From positions 62,001-126,000 of the forward strand of contig CAWDJF010000007.1 of the NCBI GenBank assembly GCA_963802575.1: a stretch of 64,000 nt of DNA, given 5' to 3'. Source of the DNA: DATFTE01 sp963802575. Its GTDB lineage: Bacteria; Acidobacteriota; Terriglobia; Terriglobales; Acidobacteriaceae. This document shows positions 8,279-17,882 of this stretch, in pieces (the first letter of the stretch is position 1; each line of letters opens with the position of its first letter). The position numbers were made by a program, and so were the translations under genes. The notes beneath the pieces were generated by a model. It saw only the letters and a list, made by a program, of their open reading frames with translations, did no database searches and was not told the DNA's origin.

Positions 8279-8307
8279 TTGAACGAAGTCAGCGCAAGGG
8301 GTTAACT
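8279..8307 (+). promoter_or_regulatory. Possible sigma-70-type promoter for the acylase gene
   Basis: TTGAAC at 8279-8284 and TTAACT at 8302-8307 are separated by 17 bases, about 58 bases before the ATG at 8365. The -10 box is a weak match. Confidence 0.3.
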
Positions 8308-8364
8308 CCGAAGGACCTAGAGTCAGAGCATGGGGCCATTTTGATGAGGTAGAATGGCCCTCCG

Positions 8365-10674
8365 ATGAAATGGATGATCCCCCTCCTGCTCGCCACTGCA
8401 GCGATTCTTTCCGGCGCCCAGCAAAAAACTCCGTCGACTCTCAGGGGCAATTTAAAGGCTCCCGGACTGAAACAACCGGTGGAAGTGCTGCGCGATCGCT
8501 GGGGAGTGGCTCACATTTATGCGAAGAACCAGCACGACCTGTTTTTCGCGCAGGGTTTTGTGGCCGCTGAGGACCGTTTGTTTCAAATGGAATTGTGGAA
8601 GCGCTCGGGTCAGGGACGTCTGGGGGAAATCCTCGGCCCTTCGGCCCTTCTTCGCGACGTCAATGCTCGCCTCCTGCGCTATCGCGGTGACATGAAAGTG
8701 GAGTACGAAAGCTACTCGCCCGATACGAAGGAGATTCTTGAGGCTTTCACTGAAGGTATTAACGCCTTCATCGCGAGCCGCGCCGGCAATCTGCCACTCG
8801 AATTTCAGATCGCCGGGTTCAAACCGGAGCCGTGGAAGCCAGAGGATTGCCTGAATCGCATGGCCGCCTTCTCCATGACCGGCAATTCGTGGGATGAACT
8901 CCAGCATGCGCAGGCCATTGCTGCCGTGGGAACAGAAAAAGCTTCGCAGCTATTCGACTTCGATCCCGCTGTTACGCTCGACCCGGTCCCGGGCATAGAG
9001 TTTGCGGGGCTGTCTCCCGCTTTGCTGCGCAATCTTGTGGGCAGCGATACGCGCATCGAATTCCCGACATATCTGCTGGAAGGAAGCAACAACTGGACGG
9101 TCGCTGGTTCGCTGACCAAGACCGGCAAGCCGCTGTTGGCCAACGACCCCCATCGCGTGATCGCCGAGCCTTCGCTGCGCTATATCGTGCACCTAATGGC
9201 TCCGGGATGGGACGTGATTGGCGCCGGCGAACCCGGTCTTCCCGGGGTTGCGCTGGGACACAACCAGCACATCGCCTGGGGCTTCACCATCTTCGGTCTC
9301 GACCAGCAGGATCTTTACCTCGAGGAACTGAATCCGTCTGATCCCACGCAATACAAGACCGATCACGGCTGGGAGAAGATGCGGATTGAAAAGGAAACCT
9401 TCGCCATCCGGGGAGGCCCGGATGCGAGCGTTGACTTGAAGTTCACTCGTCATGGGCCGGTGCTCTGGTCCGACGGCAAGCGTGCATTGGCCTTGCATTG
9501 GGTGGGGGCGGAACCGGGAACCGCGGGCTATTTGGGATCTCTGGCGGTCGATCGCGCGCAGAACTGGCAGGAGTTTGAAGCTGCCATGCCGCGATGGAAA
9601 GTGCCGTCAGAGAACATCGTGTATGCCGATAACAACGGCAACATCGGAGAGCATTCCATCGGCCTCGCTCCGTTGCGTAAGAATTGGACCGGGCTGCTTC
9701 CGGTGCCGGGTGCGGGTGGATTTGAGTGGTCAGGGTTTGTTCCGGCTTCGGAGCTGCCGCACTCGTTCAATCCGACGGCGGGATTTATTGCCAGCGCGAA
9801 TCACAAGATTATTCCGGACAACTATCCCTACAGGGTCGGCTATCAATGGGCACCCGGATTCCGTATTCAACGGATCACCAGCGTTCTCGCGGGCGCTCGC
9901 GATTCCGGCCATAAGCTGGATTTGGAAGATATGGGCAAGCTACAAACCGACGTGGTCTCGCTTCCCGCACGACAACTCATGGACTTTTTACGCAAGGCGG
10001 TCGGAACCGCGCCGGATTCCTCGGCTCAACTGCTGCTGCAGTGGGATGATGTGGTCACGCGCGAGTCGGCGGCTGCGGCTCTGTATGAAATCTGGCTGGG
10101 CGAGACGACCCGAGGGGTGATCCATAAAGCTGCTCCCAAGAGCCTGTGGAGTCTGCTCGATTCCCAGTGGACTCCGGCGACCCTATTGCGGGTACTCGCG
10201 AATCCGCAGATATTTGGAATGACTGCGGCCGACGGCGACCAGATTCTGCTCGACAGCCTGAAAACCGCGACCGCGAGACTCACTCAACTCGAAGGCCCTG
10301 ATTCCGCGAAGTGGGCCTGGGGAAAATTGCACGTAGTAAGATTTCGGCATCCTGTCGATCGCGCGGCAGATTCAGGAGCAGGCTTCGATCTCGGCCCAGT
10401 GCCGCGTCCTGGAGACTCTTACACAGTGAACGCAACCGAATATTTCGACGATTCGTTTGAACAAGTTTCCGGCGCCAGTTATCGCGAGATTCTGGATACC
10501 GCCGATTGGGACCAATCGCTCGCTGTGAACACACCCGGCCAGAGCGGGGAACGCGGAAGCAAGCACTATTCGGATCTGCTGCCGCTTTGGGATCACGGAC
10601 AATACTTTCCACTGTCGTACACGCGCGAAGCGGTGGAAAAGGTGACGACCGACCGTCTTGAGTTGGAACCTTGA
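8365..10674 (+). CDS. Penicillin acylase family N-terminal nucleophile hydrolase
   Basis: A 769-residue precursor with a short N-terminal signal peptide. 'VEVLRDRWGVAHIYAKN' and 'LFFAQGFVAAEDRLFQMELW' mark the alpha chain. Self-cleavage is expected between Gly240 and Ser241 in 'EGSNNWTVAGSLTKTGKP', which makes Ser241 the N-terminal nucleophile of the beta chain. 'LLANDPH' and 'GHNQHIAWGFT' follow, as in this family. Members hydrolyse amide bonds of beta-lactams, acyl-homoserine lactones or other N-acyl compounds in the periplasm; substrate is not predictable here. The gene is monocistronic, flanked downstream by dispersed repeats. Confidence 0.9.
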   Translation: MKWMIPLLLATAAILSGAQQKTPSTLRGNLKAPGLKQPVEVLRDRWGVAHIYAKNQHDLFFAQGFVAAEDRLFQMELWKRSGQGRLGEILGPSALLRDVNARLLRYRGDMKVEYESYSPDTKEILEAFTEGINAFIASRAGNLPLEFQIAGFKPEPWKPEDCLNRMAAFSMTGNSWDELQHAQAIAAVGTEKASQLFDFDPAVTLDPVPGIEFAGLSPALLRNLVGSDTRIEFPTYLLEGSNNWTVAGSLTKTGKPLLANDPHRVIAEPSLRYIVHLMAPGWDVIGAGEPGLPGVALGHNQHIAWGFTIFGLDQQDLYLEELNPSDPTQYKTDHGWEKMRIEKETFAIRGGPDASVDLKFTRHGPVLWSDGKRALALHWVGAEPGTAGYLGSLAVDRAQNWQEFEAAMPRWKVPSENIVYADNNGNIGEHSIGLAPLRKNWTGLLPVPGAGGFEWSGFVPASELPHSFNPTAGFIASANHKIIPDNYPYRVGYQWAPGFRIQRITSVLAGARDSGHKLDLEDMGKLQTDVVSLPARQLMDFLRKAVGTAPDSSAQLLLQWDDVVTRESAAAALYEIWLGETTRGVIHKAAPKSLWSLLDSQWTPATLLRVLANPQIFGMTAADGDQILLDSLKTATARLTQLEGPDSAKWAWGKLHVVRFRHPVDRAADSGAGFDLGPVPRPGDSYTVNATEYFDDSFEQVSGASYREILDTADWDQSLAVNTPGQSGERGSKHYSDLLPLWDHGQYFPLSYTREAVEKVTTDRLELEP

Positions 10675-10730
10675 AGAATCAGATTCGTTGGCTGTCGGAT
10701 TTAAGGCATACCTCAGGGGCTAAAGCCCTC

Positions 10731-10836
10731 GCGAACCTTGCCCCAGCGGCACGACTTGAAGTCGTGCCCTTCCCGTTTATTTCCGCCACAGAATTTTGTG
10801 CAGCAGAGAGACGTGGCGAAGCTGCGTCTCTACATA
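10731..10836. repeat. Dispersed palindromes, families A and C
   Basis: 10748-10768 is a family A palindrome (GGCACGACTTGAAGTCGTGCC) with the flank CCTTCCCG. 10807-10831 is a family C hairpin with arms AGAGACG and CGTCTCT, related to the pair at 19261-19327. They occupy the space between the acylase and HAD genes. Confidence 0.85.
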
Positions 10837-10858
10837 GAGGGCACTCTCCTCTTACAAT

Positions 10859-11533
10859 GTGCGTATGACCCGCAGGCCGACTGTTATTTTCTTCGATGTT
10901 GGCAATACTCTTCTGTTTCCCAATCGCGACGTGATTCTCGCCCCTCTTCGCGCTCGCGGAGTTGAGCCAACGCTTGCGCAATGGCACGGCATCGAGCGCA
11001 AGACTAAGAAAGAGTTCGATTCACAAATGCGCACCGGAACCGTCGATCACGGATTCTGGCATCTCTTCTACTTCCACTTGCTCGCCGAACTTGGCATCGA
11101 TGATGACGCTCTGCAAAACCAACTCACCGACAGCACTCGCATTTCCGCCAACTGGTGCATCATTCCGCCGGGAACGCGCGAGATTCTTGAACGGATCGGG
11201 CGTCGATACCAAATCGCGGTCATCTCGAATGCCGATGGCAAGATCGAGGATGTGCTCACCGTGTGCGGCATTGCCGATTGCTTCCGAACGATTACTGACT
11301 CGGGAATTGTTGGATACGAGAAGCCTCACCCCGCCATTTTCGAAGCTGCTCTGCGCGGGTTGAAGGCGTTGCCGGAAGAAAGCCTCTACGTCGGCGACGG
11401 CTATGCCGTCGACTACGTTGGGGCGACCAATGCGGGTATGCAGGCCATGCTGCTCGATGTCTCAGGCGCATATCGCGACACCAGTTACGCGCGCGTGGAA
11501 TCACTGAAAGAATTGGAAGAACAATTAGAGTAG
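10859..11533 (+). CDS. HAD-superfamily hydrolase (haloacid dehalogenase-like phosphatase)
   Basis: A 224-residue HAD protein. Motif I is 'VIFFDVGNTLLF', with the nucleophile Asp followed by Val-Gly-Asn rather than the commoner Asp-x-Asp. Motif II is 'VISNADG', motif III lies around 'GYEKPHPAIFEAAL' and motif IV is 'LYVGDGYAVDYVGATNAGM'. The replacement of the second motif-I aspartate by Gly-Asn is also found in REG-2/HDHD3-like members, so phosphatase activity should not be assumed. GTG at 10859 or ATG at 10865 could start it. The TAG stop is the first codon of a hairpin repeat shared with other gene ends. Confidence 0.88.
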   Translation: MRMTRRPTVIFFDVGNTLLFPNRDVILAPLRARGVEPTLAQWHGIERKTKKEFDSQMRTGTVDHGFWHLFYFHLLAELGIDDDALQNQLTDSTRISANWCIIPPGTREILERIGRRYQIAVISNADGKIEDVLTVCGIADCFRTITDSGIVGYEKPHPAIFEAALRGLKALPEESLYVGDGYAVDYVGATNAGMQAMLLDVSGAYRDTSYARVESLKELEEQLE

Positions 11534-11558
11534 CGCCGGCGTCCTCGCCGGCCACGGA
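11531..11558. terminator. Gene-end hairpin repeat (family D) between convergent genes
   Basis: TAGCGCCGGCGTCCTCGCCG begins the element, whose arms GCCGGCG (11535-11541) and CGCCGGC (11546-11552) pair around TCCT. It contains the stop codon of the HAD gene and lies between convergent HAD and bshC genes, so it could terminate both. Near-identical copies are at 44530-44557 and 46481-46508. Confidence 0.6.
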
Positions 11559-11562
11559 AGGC

Positions 11563-13212
11563 TCAAAGAGAAATCACTTGATGATCGAGGCAGTCGGTGT
11601 GAATGGTCTGGTATAAACCGCGCATAAATTCCGGTCCATGCGCAGACACAAAATAAATTCCCGCGACCTCGCGTTCCTGCAGGCTCTTATTGGGATAAAG
11701 AGCATTGCCGAGCAACTCGGCGTGCCGCGATAAAACTTCGTTGCGCCGTAACTCAGCACGGCCAGCCCGAGACCTCAATTTGTTGAGCTGATATTGCATT
11801 TTCGAACCGGCACGGGTCGCCGATTCCACCAGGGTCGGATCCAGGCGGCCAAGCGCTCCTCGAATAGACGAAAGTGATTCCGTCACTGCAGTGTCCGCTT
11901 GATCGAACGCACTCTGAATTTCCTGAGGCAGCACCCTGACGGCGAGCCGCTCCCGCAGGCGCTCCGTTCCGCCGAAAAGTTCGGGCAGCGAAAGATGGTA
12001 ACGCTCAAGTAACTTCTGAGCTTTTGCCTCTATCACGCTGGCACTAAACCTTGGAAGTACTGGCGTTACGCGCCCCAGCAGAGCCTGATATACGACCGCA
12101 CCCTGGGCAAAGTAAGCGACCTCAGCGGCGCCACCCGTATAGGCCAAGGTAGGCAGCAGGCAATCTTGCATCACCGGACGCAGCAGAACATTGGCGCTGA
12201 AATTTTCTGGCGCGGTATCGATCTGCCGCAGCAGTTCAGCCTGCGGAACTTTCTGCTCTCCGATCAAGAAGACTGCTTCCGCCCCGTTGGCTTTGCGATG
12301 GATGGGTGTGCGCACGCCATCGCGGATTACGAACAGCAAAGTCGAAGAGGGAGTAACTTTGACCTGCTGGTGATATCCCGCGCTCTCTAAAGCCTTGCCC
12401 CGTGCCAGCAGCGCATCGTCGAGTACCGTGGCGCGCTCGATTGCGGCTCGAAAAATGGGCTTCGCGATCTGGTGAAACTCCGCATCCATGGGATCGAGCA
12501 GCACCACGCCCCAATGGGCGAACAGGCGCGCAAACAGTTTTGCGAAAGCGCTGCCGAAGGTCTCACCCGGACGATAGGACTCGCGTAAAAACGTGGCGAC
12601 CTCGGTCTCCCCGAGCAATCCAACAGCTTCGGAGACAGCGACTTCAATCTCGCGCCCAAACGCAATTTGTCCTACGGGAGCATCGGCGATACTGTGAGTG
12701 GACAGACTGATTGTGTGCAGTTCCGCATTCGCTCCCGGGATCGAAACATGGTTCACTTCGGCGAGGTCGTGATCTTCGGTCGCCAACCAGAACACGGGCA
12801 CCGCGTCCACCCCGGCCCGCGTCGCCTGCTCGGCGAGTTTCACCGCAGTGAGAGCTTTGTAAATCGAGAACGCCGGCCCTCCGAATAGCACTACCTGCTG
12901 ACCGGTTACGACAGCGGACGCCCCGGCCCGGAAGCGGGCGATGTTTTCGAGCGCCTTCTCCGACGCTCCCCAGGACCGGTTCTGTCGCTCAAGAATGGAG
13001 GCTACGCGCTGGCGCCGCTCGGAGTCGTAGCGAATCTTCCCGGCTTCATCCTTCACCCATTCGCCAAAGTTCGCCGACCGGGGATAAAAAGGCTGAATTT
13101 TCGGGGAATTGGAAACAAAGTCTGAAAACAGCCTGGTGGTGTGGGGAATCTGGCTGAACGGAAGACACTGCGCCTTCACCGGCAACACCCCCGACAGATC
13201 CTGGTAACCCAA
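11563..13212 (-). CDS. bshC: Bacillithiol biosynthesis cysteine-adding enzyme BshC
   Basis: A protein of up to 549 residues matching BshC, the enzyme proposed to add cysteine to glucosaminyl-malate to make bacillithiol, the low-molecular-weight thiol of Firmicutes and some other phyla. Recognisable parts are 'CLPFSQIPHTTRLFSDFV' at the N-terminus, 'VVTGQQVVLFGGPAFSIYKAL', 'VPVFWLATEDHDLAEV' (Rossmann-like core) and a coiled-coil segment in the second half. The longest frame starts at a TTG (13212), but GTG at 13179 ('VKAQC') fits the family start better. bshA and bshB are not in the window. The enzyme links naturally with the thiol-redox genes at 19009-19745. Confidence 0.92.
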   Translation of the reverse strand: MGYQDLSGVLPVKAQCLPFSQIPHTTRLFSDFVSNSPKIQPFYPRSANFGEWVKDEAGKIRYDSERRQRVASILERQNRSWGASEKALENIARFRAGASAVVTGQQVVLFGGPAFSIYKALTAVKLAEQATRAGVDAVPVFWLATEDHDLAEVNHVSIPGANAELHTISLSTHSIADAPVGQIAFGREIEVAVSEAVGLLGETEVATFLRESYRPGETFGSAFAKLFARLFAHWGVVLLDPMDAEFHQIAKPIFRAAIERATVLDDALLARGKALESAGYHQQVKVTPSSTLLFVIRDGVRTPIHRKANGAEAVFLIGEQKVPQAELLRQIDTAPENFSANVLLRPVMQDCLLPTLAYTGGAAEVAYFAQGAVVYQALLGRVTPVLPRFSASVIEAKAQKLLERYHLSLPELFGGTERLRERLAVRVLPQEIQSAFDQADTAVTESLSSIRGALGRLDPTLVESATRAGSKMQYQLNKLRSRAGRAELRRNEVLSRHAELLGNALYPNKSLQEREVAGIYFVSAHGPEFMRGLYQTIHTDCLDHQVISL

Positions 13213-13372
13213 TTCATGCCACCATCCCGCTTATATTCTACAGGCACGCAGCTAGATCAGATGTAGGACGCTTCCTGGGGATGCAAAGTTAGCAGGGCAC
13301 GCGGGCAAACTTCGCACGCCAAGCGAACACGAGGGTTGGGCATATACCGCCTTGAAAGAATACAATCCCTCC

Positions 13373-15028
13373 ATGAATCTTCGCGGGCTTTCGCGCTGGG
13401 CCTGCAGTACCACTCTGCTTGTGCTCCTCTTTTCCAGCGATCTTTTTCCGCAGAGTGAGGCCCCGAAATTCAGTTCACGCTCTGAGCTGGTCCTTGTGCC
13501 AGCGGTAGTGACTGACAAGTCGGGCAAGCACATCTCCAACCTGACGAAGGACGACTTCGTCGTTCTGGAAGACGGCAAGCCCCAGAAGGTCGCCGTCTTT
13601 GAAGAACTCAAAACCTCGGCCACTCGAGTGCAACGCAGCTCTGTGCCCGCCGGGCACTTCAGCAATGTGCTTGAGACCGACAGCCGCCCCAAGCGTCTTG
13701 TGATCGTCGCGCTCGACGTGATTAACACTCCGATCTTGCTGCAGACGAGTGCCAGAATGGAGTTGCTGAAGTTCCTGGCGCAATCGCTCGATCCCGGCGA
13801 GCCAACCGAACTGGTGATTATTGGGCGCAATGGGTTAACGGTGGTGCATGACTTCACCGGGGATCCGGCTGTGCTGGCAGAGGCCCTGAAGCGGCTCACT
13901 GGTACCAGTCCCTCGTTGGCAGAAGTACAGTCGGCATCGCAGGGACCTCCTCCCGGGGATCCTCTCTCGGGGATACTCCGTATGCTTGCCCACATGGAAA
14001 ACGAAGACAAAGCCAGGATGGAGGCCTTCGATCGCCATGCCGCCATATTGGCGACGCTGGCGGCCTTTCAGCACATCGCCGCTTCGGTTGCTGGAATTCC
14101 CGGTCGGAAAGCGCTGCTGTGGGTTAGTTCCGGGTTTCCCTTCTCCATCTCGCAAACCGACACTGCGCCAGCGCTGGGTTCGGTCATCGATTCCTACGAG
14201 CGCACCTGGAGAATGCTCAACCAGGCGCAGGTTGCGGTTTATCCCATTGATGTGCGCTATCTGACGAATCCCAAATTCCACGGCGTAGACGAGCCCGGAA
14301 CCAAGCACCTGCCATGGGAACCAACCGGCGATGATCCTTACACCGACATCCTGATGCGCGATGATAAAGAGCAACAGGAGATTCTGACGACTCTGCAGAA
14401 TTTCGCAGACGCCACCGGCGGTCGCGCTTTTTTCGACTCGAATGATTTGCAGCGTGGCTTCCGCGAAGCGGTCGAGGATAATTCCGACTACTACATGCTT
14501 GGCTACTACTTAAATCGCCAGGGCAAGAAGCCCGGATGGCGCAAGTTGCAAGTCAAGGTCGAGCAAAAAGGAATGGTCGTGCGCGCGCGCAATACATTTC
14601 TTCTAACCAACGGCGTGCTAAGCGGCGGCGTGGAACGCGAGGACTTGGGGGTGGCCTTGCAGTCCCCTGTTGACTTCACCGCGATTCCGATCCAGGGCAA
14701 GTGGACGGAGGTCTCTGCCGAAAAGAAAAAAGCGTCATTCGAGTTGATCCTGCCCCCAGGCTTCGCTGAAATCGCAGAAGACGATGGCAATCATATGAAA
14801 GTAGAGTTTGTGGTCGAAGCCAGGATGGAGGGCGCGAATCCCGTACGCATCGGGCAGACGGTCGACGTCCATCTTGATGCCAAGGGCCTGGAGCAAATCC
14901 GCAGTAACGGGATGACCTATCACAACTCCCTGAAACTGCCTGCCGGAGACTACAGCATTCGCTTCGTGGTGCTCGACGCTATCAGCGGAAGGGTCGGCAG
15001 CGCCTCTTCTGCCTTGAAACTGCAGTAG
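13373..15028 (+). CDS. Secreted VWFA-related (Acidobacterial-type) domain protein
   Basis: A 551-residue exported protein. The hydrophobic signal 'LLVLLFSSDLFPQSEA' is followed by the Acidobacterial VWFA-related region 'LVLVPAVVTDKSGKHISNL' and 'FVVLEDGKPQKVAVFEE'. The von Willebrand A fold follows at about 110-380, starting at 'RLVIVALDVINTP'. The usual Asp-x-Ser-x-Ser metal site is not intact. 'FADATGGRAFFDSNDLQ' and 'DYYMLGYY' close the domain. A C-terminal beta domain of about 150 residues is specific to longer members. ATG at 13373 is chosen over a TTG at 13352 because the signal peptide starts here. Function is unknown beyond likely surface protein interactions. A second family member is at 57775. 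Confidence 0.88.
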   Translation: MNLRGLSRWACSTTLLVLLFSSDLFPQSEAPKFSSRSELVLVPAVVTDKSGKHISNLTKDDFVVLEDGKPQKVAVFEELKTSATRVQRSSVPAGHFSNVLETDSRPKRLVIVALDVINTPILLQTSARMELLKFLAQSLDPGEPTELVIIGRNGLTVVHDFTGDPAVLAEALKRLTGTSPSLAEVQSASQGPPPGDPLSGILRMLAHMENEDKARMEAFDRHAAILATLAAFQHIAASVAGIPGRKALLWVSSGFPFSISQTDTAPALGSVIDSYERTWRMLNQAQVAVYPIDVRYLTNPKFHGVDEPGTKHLPWEPTGDDPYTDILMRDDKEQQEILTTLQNFADATGGRAFFDSNDLQRGFREAVEDNSDYYMLGYYLNRQGKKPGWRKLQVKVEQKGMVVRARNTFLLTNGVLSGGVEREDLGVALQSPVDFTAIPIQGKWTEVSAEKKKASFELILPPGFAEIAEDDGNHMKVEFVVEARMEGANPVRIGQTVDVHLDAKGLEQIRSNGMTYHNSLKLPAGDYSIRFVVLDAISGRVGSASSALKLQ

Positions 15029-15104
15029 CGCGTCTTCTGAAGCCCGACGCCCGAAGCCCGGTTTCGTGGTACTTCCGTACCCTCGTCCGCATCCAATAGA
15101 CAGT

Positions 15105-15133
15105 TTGACTTCCCATCAGGCGAGCCCTAGATT
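15105..15133 (+). promoter_or_regulatory. Sigma-70-type promoter of the tmRNA gene
   Basis: TTGACT at 15105-15110 and TAGATT at 15128-15133 are separated by exactly 17 bases. Transcription would start near 15140, leaving a leader of about 25-30 bases to be removed by RNase P before the mature tmRNA 5' end at 15167. Confidence 0.6.
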
Positions 15134-15166
15134 GGAAGTGGATCTTTACAGGCCAATCCCACCAGT

Positions 15167-15534
15167 GGGGGCGTCACGGCTTCGACGGAGATGCTTGCGG
15201 CCAAGAGGCATGCCGGGGTGCACACACCCGTAATCGTGAGCAAAATGATAATTGCCAATCAACAAATGGCATACGCAGCCTAATTAGTTAGGCAGCCGCT
15301 CTCCACCGCTTCGCCCTTGGGCGGTGAGCGAGCGTCACACAGGGGGCTGCTCTTCTCTGCTACGTCTGGGCAGGGAGGTTAAGATCACAGGCTAGCGGTA
15401 GGCGTTTCTTGTCCGTTCTGAGCGTCGCCCGCGAACGTCCCAGGGTAATGCCTGGGGCATGAACGCGAATAAGCATGTAGTCTCTTGACCAGTAACATTT
15501 TCGGACGCGGGTTCAACTCCCGCCGCCTCCACCA
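15167..15534 (+). ncRNA. ssrA: Transfer-messenger RNA (tmRNA)
   Basis: A 368-nucleotide tmRNA that rescues stalled ribosomes by trans-translation. The 5' end GGGGGCG pairs with CGCCTCC just before the encoded CCA at 15531-15534 (ACCA), forming the 7-bp acceptor stem. GGCTTCGACGG after the 5' stem and GGGTTCAACTCCC at the 3' end are the D-like and T-arm hallmarks. The resume codon is GCC at 15254. The tag reads ANQQMAYAA and ends with TAA at 15281-15283, followed by a second in-frame TAG. The AYAA ending is a normal ClpXP-type degron. The mRNA-like region lies between pseudoknots that I did not fold. Confidence 0.96.
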
Positions 15535-15587
15535 ATTTTTCCCTCCTGCATTTGCCAACCGTCTTCTGATTATTGACAATCCCCCAG

Positions 15588-16802
15588 ATGCTTCGCTTCT
15601 CTGACGCCACTCCTGCGCAACGCCGTACTTTGCTCGCGGCTTCGCTGGGGTGGATGCTCGATGCGTTCGACACCATGCTTTACGCGCTGGTGCTGACGCA
15701 CGTCATGCGCGATCTGGGGATGACCAAGTCCACCGGCGGCCTGCTGAACACGCTGACCCTTCTGGCCTCGGGCATCGGAGGCGTAGCGTTCGGATTTCTG
15801 GCCGACCGCATCGGACGCAAGCGCGCGCTGATGTTGAGCATCATCACCTATTCTGTCTGCTCGTTCGCCTCCGGCCTCTCGACTTCGATTTTCATGCTGG
15901 CCGTGTTCCGCTTCATTCTGGGGCTGGGCATGGGCGGCGAATGGAATACCGGAGCGACGCTGGTCGCCGAAACCTGGCCCACGGAATTGCGGGCGAAGGC
16001 CATCTCGATCGTGCAAAGCTCATGGGCCGTCGGTTACGCGCTCGCTGCGCTGGTTGCTGGAGTGGTGCTGCAGTTCTCGAACTGGCGAGTCGTATTCTTC
16101 GTCGGAATCTTTCCTGCGCTGATCACTTTGTGGATTCAGAAAGACGTTCCGGAATCGAGGATGTGGAAAGAGCAGGAAGCAGTGGCGAAAGCGCCATTCA
16201 GCCAGATCTTCCGAGCGCCTTACACCAAATCTACTTTCGCCCTGCTCTTCTTGAATTTCTTCTGCCTGTTCGCGTGGTGGGGACTGTTCACCTGGATTCC
16301 TCCATATCTTTCGTTGCCGCTTGAACAAGGCGGACGTGGCTTCGGCATCATGCAGACCACTTCTCTTCTGCTCGTCCTGAATCTCGTAGGCATGCTGCCC
16401 GGCTACCTCAGCTTCGGATGGGTCGCCGACTTCCTGGGACGCCGCAAGGCCTTCGTTACTTACACGCTGATCGCGGCGGCTCTGGTTCCGCTCTACGCCA
16501 TGGCGCGGCATCCGTGGGCTCTGCTTGTGGTCGGAACTGTGCTTGCTTTCTTTGGCACTGGATATTTCTCGGGCTCGGGGCTCATTGGCAGCGAGATCTT
16601 CCCCACCAGTGTGCGCGCCCGCGCTCTCGGCTTCACCTACAACGGAGCGCGTGCCATGAGTTCGGTCGCGCCCTTTGTCATCGGACGCGTCGGGCAGACG
16701 AAGGGATTGAGTTGGGCATTCTTTCTCTGCGCAGGAGGGTTCCTGCTCGCGGCGTTTTGTGCGACACAGTTGCCGGAGACCAAGGGAAAAGAGCTAACGT
16801 GA
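15588..16802 (+). CDS. MFS transporter, metabolite:H+ symporter type
   Basis: A 404-residue major facilitator with about 12 membrane segments. The inter-helix 2-3 signature is 'GFLADRIGRKRALMLS', and 'RFILGLGMGGEWNTGATLVAE' in helix 4 is typical of the sugar/metabolite:H+ symporter branch that includes SHS lactate and sialate carriers. 'GWVADFLGRRKAFVTY' is the repeat signature in the second half. The N-terminal 'GWMLDAFDTMLYALVL' carries the acidic residue usual for H+-coupled members. ATG at 15588 is preferred to a TTG at 15573. Substrate is probably a small organic acid or sugar, but this is inference. The gene follows tmRNA directly and appears monocistronic. Confidence 0.88.
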   Translation: MLRFSDATPAQRRTLLAASLGWMLDAFDTMLYALVLTHVMRDLGMTKSTGGLLNTLTLLASGIGGVAFGFLADRIGRKRALMLSIITYSVCSFASGLSTSIFMLAVFRFILGLGMGGEWNTGATLVAETWPTELRAKAISIVQSSWAVGYALAALVAGVVLQFSNWRVVFFVGIFPALITLWIQKDVPESRMWKEQEAVAKAPFSQIFRAPYTKSTFALLFLNFFCLFAWWGLFTWIPPYLSLPLEQGGRGFGIMQTTSLLLVLNLVGMLPGYLSFGWVADFLGRRKAFVTYTLIAAALVPLYAMARHPWALLVVGTVLAFFGTGYFSGSGLIGSEIFPTSVRARALGFTYNGARAMSSVAPFVIGRVGQTKGLSWAFFLCAGGFLLAAFCATQLPETKGKELT

Positions 16803-16967
16803 TGAAGGATGGACGTCCCCGCCCATCAGCCGGGGCGGCAGATGATTGTGCCGCCAGCAGCCGAAGAGGGAGGACGCATCGCTCATCAGGCTCCCAAAAT
16901 CGCCGGTGTAAACAGGTTACGTCAGAAATCATACAGGCGCGGTGATCAGAACATATAATTCGGCGCA

Positions 16968-17882
16968 ATGACTCAAATGAGCCAACGAACTCGAGACTGG
17001 TTAATGGTCATTGTTACAAACGTGACCGCTGCGTTTTGGCTGTTCTGGCACGGCAGAGGAGAGATCAGTGGCGAAACAACACTTAAAGCCACACCGATTG
17101 TATTCCTCATTCTCAATGCGGTTCTCCTAACTAGCATCCTAGCCAAGAACCGCCGCCTTCAGCTAACAACGCCCACCCGACTTGTCGTCACTGCAGTAAT
17201 TCTGGCCTTGGGAGCGAGCTGTTGCCTCTGGGCCGCTCTGCATAAAGACCTAGATTTCAGCCATGAAATCTTGAACGAGGCGGTTTCATCGACGCCTGTC
17301 AGCGCCATTAGGCCTGAGAGTAGAGCTATCTTGGTGCAGCTATTACGGACGAGACTTCAAAACAGTCGTGAGCAAACCGCTGCCGCTTCTCGGCTCAAGC
17401 CCATAACGCCAGCGCTCTATTCCGCCGAGTCGTTTGAGAATGAGAACGTCATCCAGTCAGTCAAGAGCCAAGTGGAAACGGCTGCGTCTTTCGACCTCAG
17501 TTATGCCGACAAGCAGCAAGCGGCCATGAATGAGTTTCGGGCAAGAATGTCTAAAGTCGATCCCGCATACTTGGAGTCGTTTGAGGCGGAACGAAAGGAA
17601 GCTAATGAGGAGTTTGCGAAAGCATCATCACAGGAAAAACAGTGGCTTGAGGCGACCACCGCTCTCTACGATTTCGCCGCCGCGAATCATGGAATGATGG
17701 GGTTGAAAGGTAATCAACTGTTCTTTTCAGATTCCAGCGTCAAAGCAAGCTTTGAGGGTAAGAAAGAGCGTGCTATTGACCTTCTGAATCAGCTTCAGGC
17801 CTCTGAAAAAGAAGAGGAAAAGCGGCAAGAAAAGGCAATGCCTGATGTCCCGCTTTCAAAATTGGGGCTCAGGAATCAATAA
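16968..17882 (+). CDS. Hypothetical membrane protein with coiled-coil tail
   Basis: A 304-residue protein of no recognised family. Three hydrophobic segments occupy roughly residues 12-30, 42-60 and 71-90, and the remainder is a polar, mostly helical domain. The last 110 residues are rich in Glu, Lys and Ala and likely form coiled coils ('ESFEAERKEANEEFAKA', 'EKEEEKRQEKAMP'). An internal ATG at residue 4 is an alternative start. Base composition is slightly more AT-rich than neighbouring genes, which may indicate later acquisition. The gene stands alone. Confidence 0.65.
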   Translation: MTQMSQRTRDWLMVIVTNVTAAFWLFWHGRGEISGETTLKATPIVFLILNAVLLTSILAKNRRLQLTTPTRLVVTAVILALGASCCLWAALHKDLDFSHEILNEAVSSTPVSAIRPESRAILVQLLRTRLQNSREQTAAASRLKPITPALYSAESFENENVIQSVKSQVETAASFDLSYADKQQAAMNEFRARMSKVDPAYLESFEAERKEANEEFAKASSQEKQWLEATTALYDFAAANHGMMGLKGNQLFFSDSSVKASFEGKKERAIDLLNQLQASEKEEEKRQEKAMPDVPLSKLGLRNQ

